Shown piece by piece: positions 54,718 to 64,000 of a stretch of 64,000 nucleotides of DNA. Both the position numbers and the translations under genes were made by a program. Positions within the stretch are counted from its first letter, which is position 1. The number at the start of each line of letters is the position of its first letter. The notes below the pieces were generated by a model. It searched no databases and was not told the origin of the DNA. It was given only the letters and a program-made list of their open reading frames with translations. This DNA comes from Neckera pumila (lineage: Eukaryota; Streptophyta; Bryopsida; Hypnales; Neckeraceae), in the NCBI GenBank assembly GCA_963969595.1, contig OZ018409.1:18260975-18324974 (forward strand), given 5' to 3'.

Positions 54718-56837
54718 GTCACCCACCCACCCATTGAAGCAGTGCACCGAACCGTCACTGTAGCACACCCGGAACATACCCGGGACCGACCCAGTAACAG
54801 CCTCCCCGTCCCCCTAAAGACCGCCACGATGTCGAGACCCGGGTGAGTTTCAATTGATACCCGTTCGCGTCCAGGAGTCCTACCGCCAAGTAGCACCGTG
54901 CATGGCCTGTTTGAATGCACCCGCCCTCGCAGACCAACAAACAGCAGACCTCCATCGCCCGACTGAATTCCTGTCGTCATCTCGTCGCAGTGATTCCTCA
55001 ATCTCCTCCTCAATCCCTTCTCATCTCCAATCCCACCCCCTTTCAAATTGCTGACGCCACTACAGTACTGTTTTGAATTGCTCGTATCCACATTGCCATT
55101 GCCATTGTCATTGCGATTGCAGGACGTGTGTGAACTCTCCAGCTGCGAAATAGGCCGGTGCAGCGGAACGGCGATCCATCGTGACGAAACTCGATCACGG
55201 ATACTTGGTATGTGCTCAATTCACAATTACGTGTTTTTGATTTGGAGCAGATTGGTTCAATTTGCGGTAATTTTGGAGCCGCTCAGGGTTTTGTACTTGG
55301 ACTCATGAGACTCGATCACGCGGGTTTATGAATTTTTTAATTACGTGTGTCTGTAGGATTTTTTACTTACTTGAGTCTGCGTTTCTTCTAATTTCCCGGG
55401 TTTTGCGATTTTATATGATCCATGGATTGCGAACTTTGGTGTAGAGTTTAGGTTCATGTTTGTGGTAGTACGGTCGTTTTTTATAGCGCTGGATCAGTTT
55501 TCTATCGCCGGCATTTTCGTTTTTTGAGTGCTTGCTGTGATTTAGTGTTGCCGCCGACATTGCCGAAGTGCAATCTTTAGCAACGTCGGGTGAGTGTTGA
55601 GTTATTGCTTTGTTTTCTACTGTTGGTAAGCTGGAGTTATAGGAGATTGTATTACGCGGTCCGGTGGCAGTATCGGCTTTGGCTATGGATCATGGCTAAT
55701 TTTGCTTCTTGTGTTTTGTCGATTTTATTTGAAGTTTGGTCATGTTTGTGGTTGGTACTATGGGCTTCTGTGATGTGTCTTTGGCAGCGAATTTGCAGGC
55801 TTTGCCCCTCCTGAAAGATTTACCTGTTGAAATTTAGGTTTTCCGACGGAGTACTCTTATCTTGGCTATAATGTGCTGGTTTAGGGTGAATTTATTTATT
55901 TTGTCACGTGCAAGAGGATTTCTCGATCTGAGTTCAGTTCTAGGATAAGAGTGTGGCCGTTTGGAATGATACTCGGGAGTACTTTTGATACTCGACCTAA
56001 AGGACAGCTGTGCCAGAAGGAAACCCCCAAAGAAACCCAGCTGAACTGAGAGTTTATGAACAAAGCTTTTTATGTCAATTCTCCTGATTTCCTTCGGTTA
56101 GCATGAAAGAGATATGCATGGTCACCAACTGAATCTGAAGTGGTTTTGCTTTAGCACAGTTTGAATCTGATAAGTAGGATTGAGTGGTGTTGATCGAGAC
56201 CAGCGGCCATGAATGGGAGGGTTCGTTGCGTCGGTAGCTACAATGGCTTTGGAATTATTTTGGTCTCTGATGTTGAAGAGAAATGAGGGTCCCTGGGAAG
56301 ATCTGGGTGACGCTGTTCGGATGCGCATCTTGTGACGCTATACCAAGTTTTTGATTGCCCACCCTGAGACGGAATTCTCAATTTTTAGTGTCAACTGTTA
56401 GTGTAAATAGTGATGTATGTAGTCGTATATCCAACTATATCTTGGATACGGTCTATGGTTTCTATTTTACAACTTTTGTTTACAAGTCATCAGCACGTTA
56501 TTCTTCTTATTTTCATTTTATTGATTTCCGTGGTGCTTGTACACTTAAATCTCATTAATCTTACCACCTGAGGCCCAATTTTTTCACTGTGACACAGTTT
56601 GAATGTGTGAAAAGTGTGCTACAATCAATATGACAGGATATTCTTGAATGTCATTTATAGAGGATCATAAGAAAGAGGTTTGAGTGTACTTTAGAGGTGT
56701 TTGATGACATGGTGTCTATGTGGTTGGCTTCTATTCAGTTCAAGGACTTGGATGCTGTTGTGGAGATGGAGTGACTCTCATGGTCGACATTCATCTGGAG
56801 CCGATATCCATAGGTCTTTAGACCCTCTCACAAAGCT
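54718..56837 (+). promoter_or_regulatory. Upstream and probable leader region of the CE4 deacetylase gene
   Basis: No separate gene is supported here. The composition becomes GC-richer at about 54720-55210. A good splice donor (CTTG/GTATGTG) after 55207 suggests a non-coding first exon, with a long leader intron reaching towards about 56.7 kb. This is inferred from splice-like sequence and position only. The small frames at 54702-55308 and 55590-55814 show no known domain. Confidence 0.3.
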
Positions 56838-59800
56838 ATGACCACCGTCTCTGCATACGAGGTAACTTCAATCCCTCCGATCGGTACCTCCATTCTTCCT
56901 TCGAATGCCAGTAGTTCCGTTCGATGGAGGATGCTTTCCCAGCGGACTTCCAAGCCAAAGTCGATGTCGTCAAGGATCCGGAGCTTTAAAAGGTTTAGGA
57001 TCCAGCAAGGTTCGGAGCCCCACATAGCCAGCCTCTGGCAGCGGAGGCCTGGTTCTAGTGAGGACGCTTCTAAGCCCCGGCGGGGAATCCAACAAAGTGC
57101 AGCCAGTATAGAGACTAGAAATGGCGATGCTGCTGCAGGATCATCTTGGCAGTCCTCCGTATTTGGGGGCGAAGATATGCTTGTGAATTCTAGCTTGATG
57201 GTAACGAATGTGCAGGGCAACATGGTGTTGATGACTGTGACTGTGGCGCTTGGAAGCGTGTTTCTCGTCATTCTGGTTCTATTGGGTCTCTCGTAAGCCC
57301 CCCCCTCTTGGAACTCTTTTGAATTTGAAGCTCATCTTCCAACCCGCCAGCCGCTTCGTAGATATGAAAGTAAAGTATGACCCGAGGTTAAGTCCCTTCG
57401 AAGTTAACAATCGGTAAGTTCTTTGTGGCAGGATACTCTGCCATCCTCTATGGATTGTAAGGTGGACTCAGAGACTTCAGCCACATGTTCTGTATCTGAA
57501 ACCTACACAAGGTGACAATTATCATTCATGTTGAATTTGTTATGTTTCTTATCATTCTTAGGGCTTTGTGAGCTATCAGATATGACGTGAAAGGACTGGA
57601 GTTCTATCAGTATTTTTCGTTGAATCAATAGAGCTATCAGCTATGCTTGTACTTTGGGAGTTTAGAAGTCCTGCTGGGTACTAATTGCTGGGTACTAAGT
57701 TCTGCTTGGGTAGTGGGAGATAGTAATGAAATGACGTGACAATATTTCATCATAATGAATGCAGAAAAAGTTGTTGCTTTAACTTTGGACGACGGTCCAC
57801 ATGCAAATATCACACCTCAGGTACTCTCCTACTTTCGGGTAGCGTTGATTTTCTAACCACACCGTTTTTTCTATTTAGTGTGTGATACACTAATTTGCAG
57901 GTTAATACTCATCGGAGTACCATGTATTAACCCCTAAATGTATTTGACTATGTTTTCACTAAAAACACTTCAAAACTGCCATTTCTAATACAAGTACCAA
58001 ATTTTTGAAAAAAAACATTTTTGGACACATGTAATGGACACATTTTTAGACAGTTGTAATACATTGGTTTGAGAAAATGTGGAAAAAATTTCAGAATTTC
58101 CACCTTGTAGACTGCAAGATAATAGAGTTTGAATTGACAAAAATCCTTTTTTGTCCCTGCAAAAAAACGGGCAGCTGCCCTTCACAAGGTCACATTTGTA
58201 TGAAAAGAAGTCCCAAATGGTGATTACTCTTTGGATTCATTTCTGAAATCAAGTTGGTTATATGTTTGAAAATTTTCAGATCATTTGGAATTGGAATTGT
58301 ACAACATACAGGAAAAAAATACGAAGTAGAAAGAACTAGAGAATGATTCAAAACATTAAATTGTTAAGAATTTAAATATAGAATTGAAAAATGCCAATCC
58401 CAATGGCTGTAATGTTGTAATAAACAATCTACATCCAATGCTTATACTTTTTTTTAAAATATTGAAAATTGAGTTAAGTAAAGGACTTCAATGTTTATTT
58501 TAGAGTAGAGATTCCATAACTACCGGCAAACTAAAACTCCTCATAATTTTCATCTCATTAATCAAAATGGAATGATTCAAAGCTTTTCCATGTATATATA
58601 ATCTAGAGAAATGATTTCAAAATTTTATTTTTTTTAAAAGTGATTTTTTAAGAATTTTTTGAGTTACCCGCCGAACATTGAAAATCACATGTCATACACT
58701 AACTTTTTAACCATGTAGTCAAAAGTTATGAAAATTGTTGGACCTTAAAGCTACTCCTTGGGAAAATGTTGTGTGAAAACTTCAAAAAAATAAAATAAAA
58801 TTTCCATTCATAATGAGCTGCCCAAAATCGCTATGTTGCCCCAAAACGGTGTTTGGGCATTTAGGGGTTAATGTATCTGTGAATGGATATAATAGAAGAT
58901 TTGGCCACTTGTTGACTGTCCACTTGTTGCTTGACTGACTACTCTCTCAGTAGGTTCTCTTTCTTCAATTGAATGGTTAATGACTGCAAGGCGACATGGT
59001 TCGTAATCGGCAATCACATGGAGCCTTGCCCTGAAATTGTAGAACGTATTCATGCCGAAGGTATCTCAGACTGGTCCTGACCATTCTTCCTCACCACTCC
59101 CAGTAAAGATCATCGAGTTGCTAGTCTTACCAGTTCGAGCTCTTCAATCGTGCAGTTCTGGTTTTCCATGCAGAGGAGGTGCCATTGGATACTGTTTCGT
59201 GAGGATTGTGAGGGTGATGGTACTGTAAGTTTGTCAAACAAGGGATGCAGAGTTTAGCGATAAATTTTATCAGGGCATATTCTGCAAGAGGCATGCATCC
59301 AGCACTTTTACAGACGGTGTGTACTGATGTTAGAGCAGGACACGAGGTGGCGAATCATATGATGGAAGATGTTGCCAGTTGGACTCTCTCCAAGGTTAAC
59401 GACGTTTTCTTTCCTCCCAGCCTCCTTTCCTAGACATTCCGTTCGAAACAGGGGTACGTTGTTTGAAAGTATTACACCCACGCATGTTAGAGTGACTACT
59501 TCTTCAAGCTAGTCAATAATTGTTCCCATCTAGTTAATATTGCTGGCATTAGCACTGACTTAGGACTGATTCTGTCTTGTGAAGAAAAAGTTTGAGGCCC
59601 AACTTGTTGAGTGCGACAACCGCTTAAAGAACTTCTTCCGTTACAACTCAAGTGGTCAACCTCTAAAGTGGTTCCGCCCTGTGCGTGTTTCCTAAGCCTA
59701 CACATTTGTTGGTTAATCCTCTAGTCAGCGCAATCTTCTTGAAACTAAGTTTGAAGTTCTGTAACTGATTCTTTGTACCTTCGAGAGTGTCTTATTGATT

Positions 59801-61171
59801 TTATGTGTGTTTGTGGTGAATTCAGGGCCATGGCTTTTACAATCCACAGATTTCACAGACTTGCAAAGTGCATGGCTATCGAATTGCATTAGGGTCGTTG
59901 TATCCCATGGACCACATGTTTGTGAAACAAGCGAAACTCCTTGCTAAGAACATGCTTTGGCGGGTGAGTATCCATCTATATGAAGTGGTTTTGTATTCAG
60001 CAGGGCATTTAATTGGTCGTACATTTCTCCAAATTCTGTTAATTGTGAATAACATCCAAATCCCGTGTGTAACTGCAGCGAATCGAACTTGACCAGAGCT
60101 GTCATGTCCGAATATTTCTACCTTTTGATACGCTGGATTATATCCATTGTCATTTACCATTAAATGCTTCCACATCTGTAGGAGTTGAAATAAATCATTA
60201 GGAAGATTCAAACAAATTAGCAAAACGTACCAGTAGCAAGAAGAAAATCCCTACATTTTTGAACACGAGAAATATGTTTTGAAAGGTAATAAAATCGATC
60301 CAAAGTGGACTTTGTTATTTTGATATTGGACACTTATCTGTGTATAAAGCGTTGTATTGAAGTGTTATAACAGGTTTGCATGGTTATAACTCAGATGCAT
60401 GGTTTGACTTGCTCTGGAGGTCGACTTGGCAGCCTTCATGTATCTGAGCGTGACTCCTTTTGCAGATTCATCCAGGTGCTATCATCATCTTACATGATCG
60501 AGTTCCTCAGTATGCGCAAACACCGGAGGTACTAACCTCAAGAACATGCCTGACTCAGTTTTTGGAATTGAGACTTTGACGTTATGTGGATGATTCTCAG
60601 GTAGTGGGTACTATTTGCATTACTTTCAGCATTTTCACACATGTAGGAATAACACTTTTGAAAGATGTTTAGAGTTGTGGAAAGATCACTTCGGGTGCAA
60701 AGTTAGATCTGTTGTGATCAATTTTTTTATCAATACTTATAAATTGCTTACGTGATTTCAAAGTGTGAGGTTGCATGTCACTATAAGTTACATTAGAGAA
60801 CCCCATTTCCATTCAAAGATCAGTCGCCATATACATTCGGCCAAGTCATTCTTTCACCCAGCTTGCAAATTGAATGCCAATCAAGCGAATAGATCAGATG
60901 CTGTTAGAAACAGGGGTCAGTATAGGAGACGAGAAATGAACCCTAACGGATTTATTATCGTCACCTTACCTCACATTGCTTGTGAAAGAGAGGATTCTCA
61001 ATTGTCTGAAGATGTAAGTTACATTGTAGGCTTTAATGTCTCTTGTTTTGTGTGATCCAGGTGCTGCGGCTTCTTTTGCCGGAGCTGAAGAAACGCGGCT
61101 ACAAAGTCGTGACCCTTTCTGAGCTGGACGGGTTTCTGAGCAACACAGAAATGAAGATGCATAGCGACTGA
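56838..61171 (+). CDS. Membrane-anchored NodB-type (CE4) polysaccharide deacetylase, 380 aa, 9 coding exons
   Basis: Exons: 56838-57292, 57432-57511, 57765-57838, 58991-59060, 59339-59394, 59585-59680, 59826-59963, 60466-60528, 61061-61171. Borders are GT..AG and the sum is 1143 bp in frame. CE4 enzymes remove acetyl groups from chitin-like or other acetylated polysaccharides using a divalent metal. Residues 1-128 are a polar Ser/Arg-rich cytosolic-like tail and 129-151 a single TM helix, so a type II membrane protein of the secretory system is likely. NodB motifs: TLDDGP (185-190, catalytic Asp and metal Asp), GHEVANHMMED (227-237, His233 with Asp237 in place of the second His), WFRPGHGF (274-281) and IIILHD (329-334). 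The link between motif 1 and ATWFVIG (205-210) is a few residues shorter than usual. An in-phase VNDCK lies just before exon 4, but a TGA precedes it. A TTAA element sits in intron 3. Confidence 0.85.
57931..58867. mobile_element. TTAA-bounded element (piggyBac-like MITE, group A, reverse, 937 bp) in an intron
   Basis: Flanked by TTAA at 57927-57930 and 58868-58871. The ends are CCCCTAAATGTATTTG and GGGCATTTAGGGG. The interior is the reverse complement of 23442-24367 and 50677-51587. It lies within intron 3 of the CE4 gene (57839-58990) and accounts for most of that intron, which otherwise would be about 215 bp. Confidence 0.8.
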
Positions 61172-61800
61172 TCTTAAATACACATATTGCGTTAGTTTTG
61201 TTCTCGATTTTGTTACCTAACTTTCGAGCAAAGGCTTTCCTTGGTTTAGAATATACACTTTCATACTCAACTTTTTGGTATGTTTACTGCCTGATTCTTC
61301 AAACTTTTTGTGTCTAATCTGGGCCAAGGCAGAGTTCAGCTTGGCATCAGTGACAGCGGAGAACAATGTTACGTGCTGGTCAGGATTCCGGCTTGAAAAT
61401 CAGTAGCATACACGCCAGAATTTTCTCACGCTTGTGGTAAGAATCTTTTTAGACTGATGGCGTGTGGTCTGACGTTTGAAATGGACTGTGCTTAACATTT
61501 TGTTGCCACATTCGGGACATTCTATTAAGACAAGTCAGTTCAGGGCATCGAAGTGGCTGACTCGGGATTTTCGAGGTACAAGATACTATTTGTGCCAGTT
61601 TCAACATTTAACATATTTAGTAGTGTGTCACTTATGCTTTTTCACTTTATGCTTTAGGAGATGTATAGAGCTGTTGAGGGATCTTTGGGTGCAAGACTTC
61701 GGGTACAAAGGCAAGTCTAAGGTCAAAATAGAATTTGATAGAATTTCATTAAAAGACGAGTAGCCATAATATTTAGCCAAGTCATGTCATAAAGGGTTTG
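60610..61800. repeat. Diverged direct duplication spanning the CE4 3' end
   Basis: Segments at about 60625-60860 (intron 8) and 61590-61800 (downstream) share the ordered blocks TTTCA, AGATGT.TAGAG.TGT, GATC..TGGGTGCAA, and AGCCATA.A.TT.GCCAAGTCAT. Identity is modest. It may be a repeat pair or a local duplication. Confidence 0.35.
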
Positions 61801-62132
61801 GGAGTCCGGTACCCTATCTTTACGTGTCATCAGACAGTAAGCCTACAACTGGAATTCTTTTTCTAACCTGTTTCTGAAATGGCACTGAGCGACAGTGTAA
61901 TTTTTTGCTTTAGCTGATAGTGCGAATTAGATTTGGATTCTGGATTTTCCCACAAACCACCAACTGTAATATTTTAAACACCTCTTTTATTTCACAGGTT
62001 GTTGAAAGACATCAAATTCCCTGTTCTGTTTGAAGTTCTGAGCGTGGGTCTAAAGTTGCTGACCTAGCACCTTCAGAGAAAACCCCACTTGGTAGCAGAA
62101 ACACTGACCTCCTTTCCACCACCGATCACGAC
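61172..62132. other. Intergenic region between convergent CE4 and Root_cap-like genes
   Basis: Expected to hold the 3' UTR of the CE4 gene. The frame at 61476-61763 has no recognisable domain and overlaps the weak duplication noted above. No terminal repeats or RNA genes were seen. Confidence 0.4.
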
Positions 62133-62355
62133 TTCACCACTGGTAATTCTGTTTCTAGCTACTGTACCTCAAATTCTATCAGCATGCATTCAAGACTGAA
62201 TTTGAACTGCAGCTTTCGTTCTCTAATACCTACTAGCCTGAGATTTCACCATTGGTAATTCTGTTCCTATCTACTGCACTCGAATTGTATCAGCATGCAT
62301 TCAAGACTGAATTTGAACTGCAGCTTCCGTTCTCTAATACCTACTAGCCTGAGGC
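62133..62355. repeat. Tandem repeat of about 112 bp (two units) beside the Root_cap-like stop codon
   Basis: Units at about 62133-62244 and 62245-62355 both begin TTCACCAYTGGTAATTCTGT and end CCTACTAGCCTGAG. They are more than 90% identical by eye. They end about 20 bp from the stop codon of the minus-strand gene, so they probably lie in its 3' UTR. Confidence 0.75.
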
Positions 62356-62375
62356 TGCTCCGGCCAACTTTGGTG

Positions 62376-64000
62376 TCAATTGAGCCAGTCGTCAATGAGG
62401 TTGACACACAAAGCTGTGGGATCCCCTAAACCAGCACAGCCTCCCACCAGCTCCTCCTCTTCCTGATCATAGAGGATTCGTTTCGCCTTCAGCAGAAGCG
62501 CCCTCTTCACCTTCATTGGAAACCTCTTATGTCCCTGCCCAATTTCAAATATATTAGCATACCAAACTTAATCCTTTACCATGTAGATTGCATGACATTA
62601 TCCAACAAAAGTAACAACAGGACTTCAGCCCCAAGAGTCAGAGGAAAGAGGCTCAACATTCAACAAATAAGTTTCTAAGGTAAAGAGAGTAGGAAGCTGG
62701 CATTAGGTTGCATGGTGATTTGGTAAATGCTAGATCAACAAATTATCTACAAGCCTTAATGACTTTCAAAGACAGTACTAGCTCATGAATGGATAGTGTT
62801 ATGGTTATGTTGGAAATTCTCTACATTGTTATTTCAGAGGCTGAAGATCCAACGAAGAGGTCGAGAATGACAAAGAAATCAACACTGACAAGTCCATACA
62901 ACGACGACTAAGAAGAAATCAATGAGAAGGTTAGCTACAGATTGGACCATATTTTGCTTTAATATATTGCAATATGGATCAATTTATATGATTTATTTCT
63001 TTGCATGGACTCAAATAGCACCTGGACTCCATTGCTTGGTACTATTACGTATGATGCCTTTTTGTACAACATTAACAAATTTTCAGGATATGCAAGATAT
63101 GTGCAATCACAAACTGTGTTGTTTGAGAGGGTTGGGTGTAAACTATTTTCTGGGTTGAATTCAACTTACCTCAAACTTGGCAAACTTGCAATTGGCAGCA
63201 AAGATCCCGGTTGTAAGATAATCATCTTCACTGCCTTCTATGAACACTTTGGCAGCTTGGTTGGGTGTCATTCCACGAGCTTGATGCAACTTCATGTAGA
63301 CTTCTTTCGTTTCTTGATATGTTTGTCCTGTAATTTCAAAGCAATAAATGATGAATCTGGAATAGATACTTGTATCTTTTGCTTACAAAATCCTGTCAAC
63401 TACTCCGGAGTGTTTGTTCAGGAAAGCACTGATTTCGCAATAATATTATTGAAGGTATGGATATATATATGTTCATTGTTATATTCCAATCTAGCATAAG
63501 CAAATTTTCTTTGAAAAGAATGTCTTTCAACTTTTCAAATTTCGAGTGCGGAGTGTAATTTGTACCAAGAATGCCGTGAACAGCAGGAGAAACCTTGATT
63601 TCTTTCATTTGTAAATTAACCTGCAACATGTCCATCAAGTGAATTCAGTGTTTTTATATTGAACAATTTTTCCCCAATTGGCTACAACCAAAAGATTTTG
63701 GCTGTTTTGTGAAGGAAATCTTCATTTTTTTGAATCAAATTAGCCAAATTACTACTACATTTTAAGACCAGTAGTCTAATTTTACCTAGGTATCACCTAA
63801 TTTTGATATAGATATCACCAAGTATCACGACAATTAGCTACTTCTCCAAAATGATAAAAGAAACATTGAGTGACAATGAGTTATAAACACAAGTAAACAG
63901 ATTATATATATAGTAATAATACTTACATATTTTGCCCCAGAGCCATGGATGCCAAATGTAGGCTTCATAATGGTAACATTGAAGTCTACCGTGTTAGGAA
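62376..64000 (-). CDS. Root_cap/LEA-like protein, 3' part (runs off the window)
   Basis: Exons seen on the minus strand: 64000-63927 (partial, PNTVDFNVTIMKPTFGIHGS...), about 63620-63500 (VNLQMKEIKVSPAVHGILGT..., 3' border unresolved), 63327-63170 (GQTYQETKEVYMKLH...) and 62534-62376 (stop codon at 62376-62378). The third exon ends FIEGSEDDYLTTGIFAANCKF and the second has VHGILGTNY; these resemble the GVLGQTY and LFSADCKVCRF blocks of the plant Root_cap (PF06830) / late-embryogenesis-like family. Members are secreted or surface proteins of unclear function. The C-terminal exon is basic then acidic (KRALLLKAKRILYDQEEEEL). The link between the second and third exons does not join in phase as I read it, so a further small exon or a different donor is likely. 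Family call is tentative. Confidence 0.5.

Noticed and set aside
57351..57413. An extra coding exon of the CE4 gene (RFVDMKVKYDPRLSPFEVNN)
   Set aside because: It is open, but using it leaves an 18-base intron before the next exon, and it does not join in phase to 57765. Splicing 57292 directly to 57432 keeps the frame throughout.
871..58871. CCCCTAAA motifs as interstitial telomeric repeats
   Set aside because: Each occurrence is single, directly beside TTAA, and paired with an inverted copy 0.55-0.94 kb away. They are element ends, not tandem telomere arrays.
61476..61763. 95-codon frame downstream of the CE4 gene
   Set aside because: No domain, and part of it lies in a diverged duplicate of CE4 intron 8 sequence. 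It is more likely UTR or intergenic.
63005..63499. Plus-strand frame of 164 codons near the right edge
   Set aside because: It runs antisense across exon, intron and exon of the Root_cap-like gene and has no recognisable domain.

Overview
The window is nuclear DNA from a plant, probably a seed-free land plant such as a bryophyte or other early-diverging lineage. Exons are of moderate GC content, introns have GT..AG borders, and the AT-rich intergenic DNA is full of transposon relics. The genes are a plastid-type ADP-glucose pyrophosphorylase large subunit, an NPF (NRT1/PTR) transporter, an MRH1/MDIS1-type receptor pseudokinase, a CE4 polysaccharide deacetylase, and the end of a Root_cap/LEA-like gene. 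The lineage is inferred, mainly from a NodB/CE4 gene in a plant and from piggyBac-like elements, which are not known from flowering plants as far as I recall.

Layout. 1-7.7 kb: AT-rich DNA holding a TTAA-bounded element (871-1489), a long foldback (4061-4844), a CACTA-type MITE (4890-5108), a short retroposed insert with target-site duplication (5440-5581) and a 1.2-kb foldback element (5729-6909). 7.9-13.6 kb: NPF transporter, + strand, 8 exons. 15.2-16.5 kb: intronless receptor-like pseudokinase, - strand. 17-31.7 kb: repeats and MITEs only. 31.75-37.28 kb: AGPase large subunit, - strand, 14 exons. 37.9-54.7 kb: repeats, including a complete Ty3/Gypsy chromovirus (41612-47385) with LTRs and a perfect target-site duplication, sitting inside an older TTAA element. 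54.7-61.2 kb: membrane-anchored CE4 deacetylase, + strand, 9 coding exons, with a TTAA element in one intron. 62.4-64 kb: 3' part of a Root_cap/LEA-like gene, - strand, cut by the window edge.

The coding genes are unrelated and do not form a pathway or cluster. The joined exons of NPF (1875 bp), AGPase (1602 bp) and CE4 (1143 bp) are each a whole number of codons, which supports the models. The most unusual feature is the density of non-autonomous elements bounded by TTAA with CCCCTAAA termini. There are at least eight in 64 kb in four sequence groups, and they look like a piggyBac-type MITE population. Other MITEs show TAA/TTA duplications (PIF/Harbinger-like), a CACTA terminus, or long foldback arms. 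No tRNA, rRNA or CRISPR array was seen.
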